Shown: positions 21,501 through 34,631 of the stretch, piece after piece
How positions within the stretch are numbered: the first letter of the stretch is position 1
Layout of the letters: each line of letters begins with the position of its first letter
Assembly: GCA_914767715.1 (NCBI GenBank)
Contig: OU612070.1
Coordinates: 12,851,501-12,915,500 of the forward strand
Length of the DNA: 64,000 nucleotides
DNA from: Membranipora membranacea
Lineage: Eukaryota; Bryozoa; Gymnolaemata; Cheilostomatida; Membraniporidae
Reading direction: 5' to 3'
Notes under the pieces: model-generated
Told to the model about the DNA's origin: nothing
Seen by the model: only the letters and a program-made list of their open reading frames with translations
The model's database searches: none
Position numbers and translations under genes: made by a program

Positions 21501-23025
21501 CCATTTTCAGATTAAGCCCTCTGTGCCTTATATTTGAGGTATTTGATTAGTTTATGCTTTCACCATATAGAGGAGGCATGGCACTAACTGGAGGAGTAAC
21601 ATTTTAGTGAAACTTTATGATTTCAGGCCTCCTGTCTTCGAGACTTGAAATTGTTTTTGCAATATTAATAGGGCCATTTCTGACCCCTCATTACATGCGA
21701 CCCCAACAATGCGGAAATAAAAATTTCCAATTTATTATACCATTTCGGTCCTGTACTGTCACTATATGGAGCATTAACATTGAGGCACTGAGGCATTTAA
21801 TTGTGGGCGACGTAACGGCATTGGAAGGTGACGAATCAATGATACTATCATCGATTTACTCTCCAAAATCAAGGCTTTTTGTCGATAACTCGATCAATTT
21901 TGATCGGATTTTGAATTTGAAAATTACAATAGATTTAGCAGCTTGTCCCGAACAATTTCATACTAATTTTAGGCAAAAACAAATTTGAAGAACAAATAGT
22001 ATCAAGATGATAACAAAATCGTGTTGGTCGTAAAGCAATATTTGAATTCAAAATCCGATCAAAACTGATCGAGTTATGAATATAAAACCTGGATTATGGA
22101 CAGTAAATCAATGATAGCATCATTGCTTCTTCACCTTCCAATGATGTTATGTCTCCCCACAATTAAGTGCCTCATTTCAGCCGTTTATAGTGTCCTGTCT
22201 AGGTTTATTATTAAGTCTATGGCATAAACATATAAGCATATAAGGATTAATATGTTTGTGTTGTTAATAAATGTAAAAAGAGCGACACAATCTAGGACCT
22301 CGTCTAATATTTCTTTTAAAGCAATTAGCCAGCTGATGAGGGATCGAAACATAGCCCTGAATAATGTCAATGTAGGGTTAATGAGAAATCAGCTTTTTAA
22401 AGCACATTTAGGATATTTAGGACTATTTAATTTTAAATATTGTTCATGGATAATTTGTAACGAAATCTTATACTTCCACAGCACAACATAACTTCTCAAC
22501 GGATTTTTGGACCTAATTACACTAACATTGAGAAGAACATAGGTAAGGTTGGTCACTATGTTGGCTCTGATTTGCAACACATTTTCGAAGGTAAGGAACA
22601 CAGGACTATATTCTTCTCGGACTCAATTCTTCCTCCATTCTAGTTCACTCCATATTATTCAGTGAATGTAAGCCTGAGTCTACTGCAGTGGCGTTCTAAC
22701 ATCATATGGAACCATAGTCTAAGTGCTCAGATGGTTGCAATGCAAGTTAGCGACATTACATTATGAATCACTCAATTTGACATACATTCCTATATGGTGG
22801 AATTAGGTGGTTGATAATTTAATGCCACTAACTCGCTATGGAGCCGTCTGAGCACTTAGACTAACCAAGGAGTTAAAGCCTTTAACTACTTGGACTAACC
22901 ATAAAGATATAATATACTCTTTGACTTAGACTAATGGTACCACCTACTGTACTCACTTACTAACCTGATCATTATCAACTTAATTAATAACAAAGGACAA
23001 GATGTGCATGTGCAAGATTAGAAAG
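21501..23025 (+). repeat. Palindrome and tRNA-Lys module A, copy 3 (truncated)
   Basis: It carries the large palindrome (21755-22200) and the module A hairpin (about 22712-22865) but stops at GATTAGAAAG, about 140 bp short of where tRNA-Lys should begin. A truncated Harbinger-like element takes over at 23026, so this copy has no tRNA. Confidence 0.75.
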
Positions 23026-23590
23026 AGTGATCTGGACAATTCTCTATGCTGATTGGCTGTTGATTGCTTGCTTCAATAATTACGCGGTTAAACACGTCAT
23101 CTATCAATTCGTGACAGGCTATCAAAAATGGAGGAGTTGATAATATCTGTAGTAAAATCACATCCTATTTATGATAAAAAAGACCATAACTACAAAGATA
23201 GGAGTGGTGCTGTAGTGAAAATATGGAAGGTAATAGCTGTATCACTTGGAAATGGAAGCTGCCCTGACATGACATCCATAGTATAGCATAGGAAAATAAA
23301 TTTTACAGAAGACTGAAATTTTATTTGGTGAAGATTCAAAGTGACAAAGACCCGGATTTAATATGACATCTATATCCGGTCATTTGTTAACACGCCCATT
23401 AAATATCATTGGTCAATCGATTGAACTGAGGGAGTTCATTGGTCAATCTAGGCACCTGATTTATGACCCCACTATGACTCACTAGACCACCGTGTACTAA
23501 CTCATAGGCCTGTATAGCAGTGTGAGATCGGCTGAGCATGTCTAGACATGCCATCGGCCTGTGATTACATCGTCTCGTGGAGCTACAGCT
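23026..23590 (+). mobile_element. Harbinger-like element with MADF fragment, left end missing
   Basis: The right end AGCTACAGCT is followed by TTA (23591-23593), matching the intact element at 39097 in reverse. It encodes MEELIISVVKSHPIYDKKDH and on through KIWKVIAVSLG from 23128, a MADF-type DNA-binding start, then loses frame. MADF/Myb-like proteins accompany transposase in PIF/Harbinger elements. The left terminus is absent, and the junction with module A lies inside the element. Confidence 0.75.
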
Positions 23591-23812
23591 TTAGCTGGTG
23601 GTAATCCTGAATTAAAACTAAGTGACTGCATTGCGGAGAGTGATTTTCCTTTTTATCAGTTATTATTATGAATATACATCTACCCAGAGTGTTGGCTGTT
23701 TCAAATATGAACATTTTCGATACTTGTTAAGTGGAAAATCTATTACTGAAAACAAAACATTGTTACTGAGTTTGCCTCACTTGTTTGGGTGAACCAAATT
23801 CCATTAACTTAC

Positions 23813-24565
23813 CTTTTGGCATCCCAATTGATGTTTCGCAACCATCTGTCAATGAACAAGCTTCTGTATCTGCAGTTTCTGAGAGCTGACACTCATGCGA
23901 GTCGCTTTTAAATGTGAAGGCCGCACATTTGTCAACTGACAAACAGAGTTGACCACAAAAACTCAGTGAAGATACTCCACTCAGTGTCTGGTAAGCATTA
24001 GATACAGGGGATTCTGTCTTTATTGCATATGATTTTGCCTGAAAATGAAAATACTATATTTTGGTTATAACTTTATCGTATTTAATTCATTATTATTTTT
24101 AATTGATTTTTAATTATTTATAAAATATAATTTTATTAACTTTATAATATGAGCCAAAGAATTATTACAACACTTGTACCTAACAAGGCAAGAACCTATC
24201 AATCAAAGTTCGCTCCATTCACCTGAAAAGTAGCAAGGTCCATTGCCTGACCTCATTACCCCCATATCGAGCCAAATGAACCAATGTGCTCTCATCTTAT
24301 CTGACCAATGCAGATGGGTTGCTGCGGGTGTAATGATCTGAAGCAAGCTCAATACAACAAGTGTAAAGGTTATCGGCTTTCAGCTTTTCTTTCTACAGTG
24401 CAGTTGGCTTAATTCAAACCTCCGGGGACCACAAAAATCTGTTCTAATTAAGCAGAGTCTGAAGTGACATTAGAATAGATTGAGATCTGGCTGAAGGGAC
24501 CAATTTTCCTTCTCTGAATTAACAGGAGTTTTGGATTATAATGTTTGAATTAACCAGCTTACACT

Positions 24566-24606
<41 letters not shown>

Positions 24607-24855
24607 TTCTCAATTAAAAACAATTAGGATCAGTTACAAGTGCCACATCATTGTAACAAGGTGTGGTAATTCACCATCTATAAGTATTTCTATGAATTTC
24701 ATTATAGCTCAATTACAACTACGTTAATGTAAAGGAGCCAACGAGGTAAATACTATAAGCAGCAATTCTCTTACCTTACTAGTTTCACCTGCTACTGAAG
24801 CAGTCAAACAAAATACAGTCAATGTGCAGGCACAGAGCTGTTAGATAAGCTCCAT
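23813..24855 (-). pseudogene. Signal peptide plus Apple exon pair, stop in signal peptide (copy C)
   Basis: Exon 24775-24855 (81 nt) starts MELI and then has TAA where the intact copy has Lys at codon 5 (AAA to TAA). Exon 23813-24038 (226 nt) encodes an intact Apple-like module (SFCGQLCLSVDKCAAFTF), and splice sites are kept. No lectin exons follow; a Harbinger-like element and module A occupy that position. It is a broken, partial duplicate of 16201-17227. Confidence 0.85.
24567..24606. repeat. (ATT)n microsatellite, expanded copy
   Basis: About thirteen units, against about nine at the paralogous position 16951. Confidence 0.9.
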
Positions 24856-24909
24856 TTGTTCTCAGCCAGTTAAGTCCAACTGAAATATTTAACTTTAAAC
24901 TTTTTTATT

Positions 24910-26217
24910 CAGCAAGTCAGCAAGCTGGTGTAGTACCGGGTTGCTCAGAGTTTGCTATAATAATATTATACAAAAACAGAAACCCACTGTGCTCCAAAGT
25001 TCATGCTAATTGACCTGCTGGGTTGGGGTAGTCTCTGAGGCCCCGAGACTTTTGTCCTCGTCTGCCGGCCCCCAGTCTGAGGCTATGCAGCATGCACTCA
25101 GGCCAAACGGCCGAAAGGACTGACATGAAATTTTCAATTAAAATATAAAAATGCCTTCGATAATATATGCAGAACATTGTGGGAAATGTGTATTCTACAT
25201 GTTGGGAGCTGCATCTTTGAAGCAGTTTCTTAAACGAAATTACTCGCAAGACAGGCAATTCTGAAAGAAGTGTGTGTAATCAAATTCACTTTTTATTTAA
25301 AGCCAATCTTGTGCATGATAATAAGAGAATTCCGATTTCATTGAGATGCTCTCTATTCAATCACTCGTATTTCTACTGCCTTTGAAGTTTTTTTAATTCA
25401 ATGGCCAGTATTGATAAAAAAATACATGCTCTGATGGAAAAGCTTGAGAGCAGAAGACTCTGAATATGCTGCAAAAATCTCAAAATTCTCAATAAGAAAA
25501 AAAGTTGGTTATATCAGATTCTATTAAAAAGAACAATAATAACAGAGTTTTAAGAATTCATTACTCAAACTAAATTAAGTTGATTGTAAAGTTTTTGATG
25601 GTTCATCTCTTTGTGAATCAGACAAAAAAGTGCAAAATCAATCACCGAAGACATACACGATGGTCCCGGGAAGGAGAAAATATCCTCATTAGTTTTCAAG
25701 TCTTTTGTCTCTGCATATATCCCTACTACCACTTCCTATCTCCACAATTTTGGTACACAATCAACACATGCTCCAAATGAGGGCTTTCAGTATTATAGCA
25801 AATGCCATTTCCATTCATACCACAGTCAAACAAACATTTATTCGTTGTTCATCACCTGGCTGCTCACTTTACTTGTATTTTGGGATTACAAACTCTACAT
25901 TTGAGGACTACGGATTTTCTTCTGGTAGGAATAACTTCTACTCAGAGAAATAGACAGCTTTCTTCAAGATTTCTTTATAATGGAAAATATCTAATGTATC
26001 ATAATAAATTCTGAAAAAATATGGAATTCAGTATGAAATACCATTGCATAATTGCTAATAACTCGCCTGGCTGGCATTTCTATTATATATTTATACATTT
26101 ATAATTAGTATAAACTTTATATGCTGATGAATATTTCGGTAAAATATCTCTATGTGGGCTGTTGAAAAATTTTGTTTTGGAGAGGAGTCTTTTTATTAAA
26201 TTTAGTTTCTCAATGTC
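24910..26217 (+). repeat. Upstream flank and block S, copy 3
   Basis: Near-identical to 17290-18623. It contains no recognised gene. Block S occupies about 25690-26217 and leads into the SINE. Confidence 0.7.
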
Positions 26218-26385
26218 ATGGGTAGGGCATGGGTAGAGCATGGGTCTTTCAATCAAGAGGTCCCGTGTTTGATTCCCACCGGATAACGGTGGTGTCAGGA
26301 AGGGCATGCGACTTCAAATGCTCCTGTGCCACAAAAGTTTGCAGTCCGCATATCGATTAAGACACAGACACAAAACCAAATAACA
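26218..26385 (+). mobile_element. tRNA-derived SINE, copy 3
   Basis: It has the same head and GTGTCAGGAAGGGCATGCG tail as the other copies and the same position 5' of tRNA-His. Confidence 0.75.
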
Positions 26386-26651
26386 TCAACGTTTCTCACA
26401 AGTTATCAAAGGGTAGCAAAAGTCTTATTTGCATGGATTGTCTGAATCGCAGTTAGAAAGGATGTTTTTTGTGGCTGGAGGGAAAATTCAGCAAAAAGGA
26501 CAGGTAGGTAAAGTGATCCCCCTGGCTAATTATAGTGTAACCTAATTATAGGGTGGTGTCTAGTTGTTAGTTTCCCAGTTTGTTCATTAGGACTGTCGAT
26601 ACAGTAGAGGCAATCTCCCGATTTCATGCTACTGTTGACAACACTAACGGA

Positions 26652-26727
26652 GCCATGATAGTATAGTGGTTAGTACTTCGCGTTGTGGCCGCGAAAACTC
26701 GATCAGGTTCGAATCCTGGTCATGGCA
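26652..26727 (+). tRNA. tRNA-His(GTG) with enlarged variable loop
   Basis: Identical to the 76-nt form at 19082, with the ACTCGAT insertion before the T stem. A TTTT terminator is present. The shared insertion dates it before the 3.1-kb duplication. Confidence 0.7.
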
Positions 26728-26859
26728 TTTTGTTCTGTCCGGCGCCCAAGTTCCAGACTGCAAGTAGGTTGCCATTATTTTTGAGGGCATACCTGCAAGT
26801 TGGTTTCTCATAAATCAAATGGGCCTAGAAGCCAAAACCTCCCGTCAAAGAGCTAGTTA

Positions 26860-28400
26860 AAGGCCATGCCCAATGAAGTTCTAAGTGTTGTCATGTTTTA
26901 CTTTAGGTGATGAAAACACTTTCAGATGAGCCATTGGTCAAGATTCTACATCTACCACAACCAGATCTGCTCAGATACGGTTAACCAGCTATTGAGGCCT
27001 GGATCTGGACAGACAGAGCCCTGAATAATGCCAATGTAGGGCCAATAAGAAAAGAGGGTACAATCCAATATCACCTGGTAAAAGCACATTTGGGACTATA
27101 TCACTAAAAAAATACTTAATTTGTCACAAACTTCCACAGCATAACATAACTTCTCAACAGATTCTTTGGGCTAACATCCATGTCATTGAGAGAGGGAAGA
27201 TAGGTATGGATTTGTTGGCTAGGGCTTGGCCCAACTCAATCAAACAGAGCCAACACATTTGCTTAGGTACACAGGCCTTATTTCTTTGCGGTGTCATTCC
27301 CTCCCCGCATTTGAGTTTACTCCCTATTAGTTAGAGAAAGTAAACTTGATAGTTTTCAGAGTGCTGCTCTTAGTGCTTACACTTTGCCTAAGTCTATTGC
27401 AGTGGCGCTCCATTATCTTATGGAACCATAGTCTAAGTGCTCGCATGGCTGCAATGCAAGTTAGTGGCATTCCACTATCAAATACTCAATTTATCGTACA
27501 TTCTTAGATACTAATATTGAGGTTTGATAATGTAATGCCACTAACTCGCATTGCAGCCGTGTGAGCACTTAGACTAATGGAACCACCTAGCGTACTTACT
27601 TATAAACCTGATCATTATCATCCTAATTGATAACAAAGGACCAGATGTGCATGTGCAAGATTAGAAAGTGGTTATTAGGCGGTTATTAGGCGCTCAACTA
27701 CCAGGATCAACTCAGTGGATTCCATTACATGACAAGGTATATCTGCCCGGGTAGCTCAGTCGGTAGAGCATGGGACTCTTAATCCCAGGGTCGTGGGTTC
27801 GAGCCCCATCTCGGGCGATATTTTGATCAGAACTTGACACAGGCTATTTCTAGACCTATAAACATCCAGAAAATGAAAATGGCTGCTTCAGCCATACATA
27901 CATCTCTGAAGATATACACAGTGCTGAGTAAAATTCCCATGAACCACATTTAGCTATTATATCTGTATCGCAGTAAAGAGTGGAGGGGAATATTGCAGTA
28001 ATGGCATCAATAAAGGCTTGACCGATATCTGAGTTTATTAAATTTATGATGACTACAGTAATGTATCCACATGTTATTCCATACATGAATAATAACTATA
28101 TCATGCAGGTACAAGCTCTAAATAATCTAGCCTTTATCTCGTGATATTTGTGTGCACATCTCAAGTAATGTTTAGCAACTAGTGTTGGCGAGAATCCATC
28201 TATTTAAAGTGGTCAATTTTGATTTTGCAGCTGTCCTTCATATGGAATATCTTATTGTGACTTTTTTACAGCCGCAACCTCTAACAAACTGATTGATTTA
28301 AAATGATACTATATCAGTGTCATCTTTTTCACAAGTTTTTGAAAATAGTTAGGAATAATCAATATTCAAATTACATTGTTAGTGGCACAAATTTCAATGG
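26860..28400 (+). repeat. tRNA-Lys module B', copy 1 (diverged subtype)
   Basis: Related to module B, but closest to 49565-51170, with which it shares GGCCTGGATCTGGACAGACA. It carries a hairpin at about 27431-27575 and tRNA-Lys at 27745. It lacks the 206-nt exon-like frame and the large palindrome. Confidence 0.7.
27745..27817 (+). tRNA. tRNA-Lys(CTT)
   Basis: A complete cloverleaf with anticodon CTT. The T stem closes with a G-T pair (GTGGG/CCCAT). A terminator TTTT lies 4 nt downstream. Probably functional. Confidence 0.9.
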
Positions 28401-28434
28401 TTCAAAATTAGATGAAAAATGTAGACTTAGGTCA

Positions 28435-28590
28435 TGTTAAGGCTTTCAGCTCTCAGCATCCTTAATTTCGGTGAAGTTTTTTTTGCTAAATGCTTGATAT
28501 GCGTTTTGAAGACAATTTTACTATTTAGTGTAATCCCCAAAGACTCAGTTTCAGATTTTTGATCTAAACATGATCTACCCATCGAAACCA
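28435..28590 (-). pseudogene. LINE reverse-transcriptase fragment
   Basis: The minus-strand translation reads ESLGITLNSKIVFKTHIKHL and then AKKTSPKLRMLR. This matches the segment after the palm in many LINE reverse transcriptases (LGVxxDxxLxFxxHI). Only about 50 codons remain. A homologous fragment with a frameshift lies near 51225-51390 in the paralogous module. Confidence 0.5.
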
Positions 28591-29430
28591 CATAACTCCT
28601 GTCACAGTGGGTTTCACTGTGCTTTAATTAAACATGCTGATGCGGTTTTATCATAGTTGTTACAAATGCGACTAGGATAATATGATATATTAATATGATA
28701 TCATTTTATGTTTTTAAAAACTAATATCTAGCATTAATATCTTCATTATTAGTAATATGTTTTAATTCATATTTATCAATATCATCAAAAGTTTACCATT
28801 GACTAAAGCAGAGGAAAATTTGAGTAAAACTGGATAAACTAATGCCAATCTCAGGGTAATTTTCTTCTATTTTGTTTATGTCCTTATTGGCATCTATATC
28901 ATTTTCGAGAAAAAGGTTTTTAAAAGTGCCATTAAAAAAGAAACAAAAAAGGGTGACGCAAAAAATATGATTGAATGGTCATAGATTATTATTTCAGCAT
29001 GTTATATTGAAGTAAGGCTATTATTTAAAATACATATTTCTTATATATTTATGTATATTATTTAATCATTATTTAATATAAATTCTATAATTTACGACTT
29101 TGAAACTTTGAGATGACTACTGAGCACCAGCTACATAGTTCCATTGGTCTTATTTTAGATGGCAACTTGTTCAATATTTTGTTGAAATGTGGGCCAAGGT
29201 GTGCAACACACTCGTACTGGCATGCAGGAGAGGTGTATAATTTGTATTTTTAATTGTTCATCAACTATTCTGTAGGCCGGGACATTTAACCTGAATGACG
29301 TCAGTATAACAAATAAAAGTGTTAAACAGGAATAAACTAAGGAACTTAAATTGAAATGAACTCTGCAAATTTAAGAAGTGTAAACATATATAATATACAA
29401 ATTACTGGATATTTAATTCTATATTCACAT
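28591..29430. repeat. AT-rich spacer and shared lectin 3' flank, copy 2
   Basis: 28591-28900 is AT-rich with no gene. 28920-29430 matches 6760-7270. Nothing coding is seen. Confidence 0.6.
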
Positions 29431-30198
29431 ATGTATCATGTTAAGCTCGTACAGCTTCGATCCCTCCATAGTGTGTGTTCGGGGCTGGTACTCCTTTGAG
29501 CTAAAGCGCACTAATCACAGTTATATATTGTTGTTTGCGTGATTTGGATAGTTGGTGGCCCAACCATAACATCTACCATCATTAAGAGGCTGACCATAAA
29601 CCCACATCCAGTTGTGTTGACAATCACCATCGCGAAGACCTATCCAGTATGTCGACATGAAAACTAAAAATAGATATAATATCTGAAGTCATTGATCCTG
29701 TGTCCAGAACCTAGAGGTCTTGCTTCCTACCTTGACAAAGCAGCCTAGATATTAGCCTGCTGACATGAAAATCTGGTATTTTCTATCAACACAAATCTGT
29801 TGATGAAAGTTTGAAAAGACATAACATTATTTTTTATTCACAGCTATAAAATATCTTAATGTAGATGATGCCAGGGTGATGGGTTTGCTTAATAAACTCC
29901 CGCGGCACCAATCGCCTGTCAGTGAATAGCAAGCACGCTAACTGATCCCGTCATCTCACATCCCACAGCACAGTTAATTAAAGTCCAGATACACGATTAA
30001 AGAACCCACTTTCGCTGTGTGGTGCTCTTAAACCATACATAAGGTCATATTTCTCATCTGTGTCTAGCACTGCGAGCTGTCCATTACCAGATTGACATGC
30101 TGCCTGTGCAGTATCCCAGTCTGATACAGTTTGATTGAATTCATATTATACTCCTACTTCCTCAACACAGTATGAGTATGGTGTCTCAGTTGTACAAG
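29430..30198 (-). pseudogene. C-type lectin-like pseudogene (copy 3)
   Basis: The layout is as copy 1: the first lectin exon is about 29995-30198 and the second starts near 29657. It shares copy 1's TAG in place of Trp and TGA in place of Arg in the second exon. It also has small insertions there (for example ATAT near 29525) that shift the frame. The first exon has an extra TAA (TAT-to-stop position after VGV) that is shared with the copy at 47.8 kb. It is thoroughly inactive. Confidence 0.85.
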
Positions 30199-30204
30199 CT
30201 ACAA

Positions 30205-30757
30205 AGTTTCATTAGTTTTCCAGTCTTTTGTCTCTGCATATATCCCTACTACCACTTCCTATCTCCACAATTTTGGGACACAATCAACTCATGCTCCAAA
30301 TGAGGGCTTTCAGTATTATAGCAAATGACATTTCCATTCATACCACAGTCAAACAAACATTTATTCGCTATTCATCACCTGGCTGCTCACTTCGCTTGTA
30401 TCTTGGGATTACAAATTCTACATTTAATGACTACAGATTTTCTTCTGGTAGGAATGACTTCAGAAATAGACAGCTTTCTTCAAGATTTCTTCTTAATGTG
30501 ATCCTAATTGCGTAATGGAAAATATCTAATGTATCATAATAAATCTTGAAAAATATGGAATTCAGTATGAAATACCGTTGCATAATCGCTAATAACTCGC
30601 CTGGCTGGTATATCTATTATATATTTATACATTTATAATTTGTAAAAACTTTATATGCTGATGAATATTATGGTAAACTATCTCCATGTGAAATGTTGAA
30701 AAAAAATTTCGAAGTTTTCGAGAGGAGTCTTTTTATTGAATTTTGTTTCTCAATGTA
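30205..30757 (+). repeat. Block S, copy 4
   Basis: It directly abuts the lectin pseudogene exon, as at 8.07 kb, without the upstream flank found in copies 2 and 3. No gene is recognised. Confidence 0.7.
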
Positions 30758-30925
30758 ATGGGTAGGGCATGGGTAGAGCATGGGTCTTTCAAGCAAGAGG
30801 TCCCGTGTTTGATTCCCACCGGATAACGTTGGTGTCAGGAAGGGCATGCGACTTCAAATGCTCCTGTGCCACAACAGTTTGCAGTCCGCACATCGATTAA
30901 GACACAGACACAAAATCAAATAACA
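30758..30925 (+). mobile_element. tRNA-derived SINE, copy 4
   Basis: It has the head with A- and B-box-like motifs and the GTGTCAGGAAGGGCATGCG tail. The TTCAAATGCTCCTGTGCC segment is present. Confidence 0.75.
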
Positions 30926-31235
30926 TCAATGCTTCTCACAAGTTATCAAAGGGTAGCAAGACTATAGTTTTTAAAAACATGTTTAAAACTTATTTGCATT
31001 GATTGTCCGAATCGCAGTTAGAAAGGTTGTTATTTGTGGCTGAAAGGAAAGTTCAGCAAAAGGACAGGGAAGTTATGTGATCAGTTGAAAAATTCCCCTG
31101 GCTAATTATAGTGTAACCTAATCATAGGGTGGAACGGTGGTGTCTAGTTGTTAGTTTCCCGGTTTGTTCATTAGGACTGTCGATATGGTGGAGGCAATGT
31201 CCCGATTTCATGCTACTGTCAGTAACACTAACGGA

Positions 31236-31306
31236 GCCATGATAGTACAGTGGTTAGTACTTCGCGTTGTGGCCGCGAAAACCCAGGTTCGAACCTGGTC
31301 ATGGCA
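31236..31306 (+). tRNA. tRNA-His(GTG), T-loop deletion, likely pseudogene
   Basis: 71 nt. The T loop reads TTCGAA, one base short of the invariant 7, and the D arm has GTACAG in place of GTATAG. The other stems are intact. The internal B box is altered by the deletion, so transcription and folding are doubtful. Confidence 0.7.
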
Positions 31307-32618
31307 TTTTGTTCTGTCCGGTGCCCCAGTTCCAGACTGCAAGTAGGTTGTCAGTGTTTTTAAAGGCAACTTGGTTTCTCATAAATCAAATGGTCCTAGA
31401 AGCCAAAACCTCCCATCAAAGAGCTAGTTTAGTCCCACAATCCTTTTCCCTACTACCATCAACCACAATGCATTGTATTTGATATAGAATTGTGGAGTTT
31501 AGAGTCCTTGAAAAGTTATCTTCTCGTACAAAAGGAATTGTAACTTTGTATCAACACAACACGATTGATTAGCTTATTTGATTAATGAAGGGTTTTGATT
31601 GGTAGATATAAAGCAGTAAGCCAAGTTTATTCATTTTTGATATTTTCTTCCTGGCTAATCATCAAAATAAACAAATATAAAGCGGTATTGAATAACAACG
31701 TCTGATCAGGGAGTTAATAGGGCGGCCATGGTTATTGTATTCCTTGCTTTGGAAGAACATCATTTTAGTGATGAAGATTAATGTCAATAAAGAAAAAGAC
31801 ACAACCTAGAAAAAAAGTTCTGACCTTGTCTGACATCCTTTTATAACGATTAGCCAGCTATTGAGAGATCTGGACATACAGAGCCCTGAATAATGTAAAT
31901 ATAAGGTCAACAAGAAAAGGGGTTACAATCCAATATCACCTGGTAAAAGCACATTTGGGAGTATATCACTGAAAAAAACACCTCAAGGATAATTTGTCAC
32001 AAACTTCCACAGCAAAACCTAACTTCTCAACAGATTCTTTGGCCTAACAACCATATCATTGAGAGAGGGAAGGTAGGTATGTATTTGTTGGCTAGGGCTT
32101 GGCCCAACTCAATCAACAGAGCCAAGATATTTGCATAGGTACACAGGCCTTAATTCTTCTCGGAGTCAATCCCTCCCCTCATTTGAGCTTATTTCCTATC
32201 AGTTAGAGAAAGATAACTTGATAGTTGTCAGAGTGCTGCCCTTAGTGCTTAAACTTTGCCTGAGCCTATTGCAGTGGCGCTCCATTATCTTATGGAACCA
32301 TAGTCTAAGAGCTCACATGGCTGCAATGCAAGTTAGTGGCATCCCTCAATTTGACTACATTCTTAGACAGTAAGATTGAGGTTTGATAATATAATGCCAC
32401 TAACTTGCATTGCAGCTGTCTGAGCCCTTAGACTAACAGAACCACCTAGTGTATTTACTTACATACCTGATCATTATCATCTTAATTGATAATAAACGAC
32501 CAGATGGTCACAGCGTAAGACAAGAAAGTGTTTATTAAATAGTTATTAGGCGTTTAACTACCAGGATCAACTCAGTGGAGTTCGATAGGATGTCAAGGTC
32601 GATTTTATGGGTGCATCT

Positions 32619-32691
32619 GCCCGGGTAGCTCAGTCGGTAGAGCATGGGACTCTTAATCCCAGGGTCGTGGGTTCGAGCCCCACCTCGGGCG
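32619..32691 (+). tRNA. tRNA-Lys(CTT)
   Basis: Same sequence as the tRNA at 10451. All stems pair and a terminator follows. Likely functional. Confidence 0.95.
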
Positions 32692-32856
32692 ATACATTTT
32701 AGTAAGAACTCAGTAGGGATCACCCCATAAATTCAAAAACCTAGGACAGGCATGCCTCATATGGCAGCGATTCTAACTCCTTGGTGGCAGCCTATTGCAA
32801 AGATATCAACATGAAAATGTGATAGATGTTCCAGCCTGGATCCAAACAACCTTTTG

Positions 32857-33062
32857 CTAGTCATTTATCCAGCGTTGCATACTCTGCATTAGGTGTTGCC
32901 CCTTGTTGAAGTTATCTCTCCATGTGAGGAAAGCGTCCATAATATTGATAATAATAGAATTTAATACTTTATGGAAATTGGAATGAGTTTGAGTTAGATA
33001 CCAAAAGAAGAACTGATTTATTTTTTCATCATACTGTCGTGAGGCCAGCTTGAATTCCATGT
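32857..33062 (-). other. Exon-like frame of unknown gene (copy 3)
   Basis: 206 nt with acceptor TTTTTTCCAG, beginning MEFKLASRQYDEK and ending QRWIND. The length and frame match copies 1 and 2. The family is not recognised. Confidence 0.45.
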
Positions 33063-34631
33063 CTGGAAAAAAGCAAACGACAGAGGTTTTATTGTTTGGC
33101 TTGATTTGGCACATTTGGAAGGACATCATTTTAATGCTGGAGACTGTTGTCAACATATCGCTTTTTAAAACTTTTTAATATTGTATTGGTGATCATGTCT
33201 TATAGTTATTTTCACAGTTGAAACCTCCCAAATATTTGATGTTGAGTCGCAGTGACCTCTGGAAGTTCATTTTGGGGCAAAAAGTGCCATTTTCAGATTA
33301 AGCCCTCTGTGCCTTATATTTGAGGTATTTGATTAGTTTATGCTTTCACCATATAGAGGAGGCATGGCACTAACTGGAGGAGTAACATTTTAGTGAAACT
33401 TTATGATTTCAGGCCTCCTGTCTTCGAGACTTGAAATTGTTTTTGCGATATTAATAGGGCCATTTATCACCCCTCATTACATGCGACCCCAACAATGCGG
33501 AAATTAAAATTTCCTATTTATTATACCATTTCGGTCCTGTACTGTCACTATATGGAGCATTAACATTGAGGCACTGAGGCATTTAATTGTGGGCGACGTA
33601 ACGGCATTGGAAGGTGACGAATCAATGATACTATCATTGATTTACTCTCCAAAATCAAGGCTTTTTGTCGATAACTCGATCAATTTTGATCGGATTTTGA
33701 ATTTGAAAATTACAATAGATTTAGCAGCTTGTCCCGAACAATTTCATACTAATTTTAGGCAAAAAAAAATTTGAAGAACAAATAGCATCAAGATGATAAC
33801 AAAATCTTGTTGGTCGTGAAGCAATATTTGAATTCAAAATCCGATCAAAACTGATCGAGTTATGAACATAAAACCTGGAATATGGACAGTAAATCAATGA
33901 TAGCATCATTGCTTCTTCACCTTCCAATGATGTTATGTCTCCCCACAATTAAGTGCCTCATTTCAGCCGTATATAGTGTCCTGTCTAGGTTTATTATTAA
34001 GTCTATGGCATAAACATATAAGCATATAAGGATTAATATGTTTGTGTTGTCATTAAATGTATGAAAAAGAGCGACACAATCTAGAAAAAATTCTGACCTT
34101 GTCTAACAATTCTTTTAAAGCAATTAGCCAGCTGATGAGGGATCGGAACATAGCCCTGAATAATATCAATCTAGGCTTAATGAGAAATCAGCTGGCACAT
34201 TTAGGACTATTTAATTTTAAATATTGTTCATGGATAATTTGTAACAAAATCTTTTACTTCCACAGCACAACACAAAAGATTTTTCGGCCTTATTACAATA
34301 ACATTGAGAAGAACATAGGTAAGGTTGGTCACTGTGTTGGCTCTGATTTGCCAACACATTTTCGAAGGTAAGGAACACAGGACTTTATTCTTCTCGGACT
34401 CAATTCTTCCTCCATTTCTCCATATTATTTAGTGAAAGTAAGCCTGAGTCTACTGCAGTGGCGTTCTAACATCATATGGAACCATAGTCTAAGTGCTCAG
34501 ATGGTTGCAATGCAAGTTAGCGACATTACATTATCAATCACTCAATTTGACATACATTCCTATATGGTGGAATTGGGTGGTTGATAATTTTAGTGCCACT
34601 AATTGCAATGGAGCCTTCTGAGCACTTAAAC

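Larger units (their letters stand above)
31620..33260 (+). repeat. tRNA-Lys module B, copy 4
   Basis: As copy 1 without insertion: hairpin at about 32298-32435, tRNA-Lys at 32619, exon-like frame at 32857-33062. Confidence 0.75.

Noticed and set aside
28990-29110. Alternating AT-rich tract considered as a replication origin
   Set aside because: It is ordinary AT-rich spacer shared with other copies; no supporting motif.
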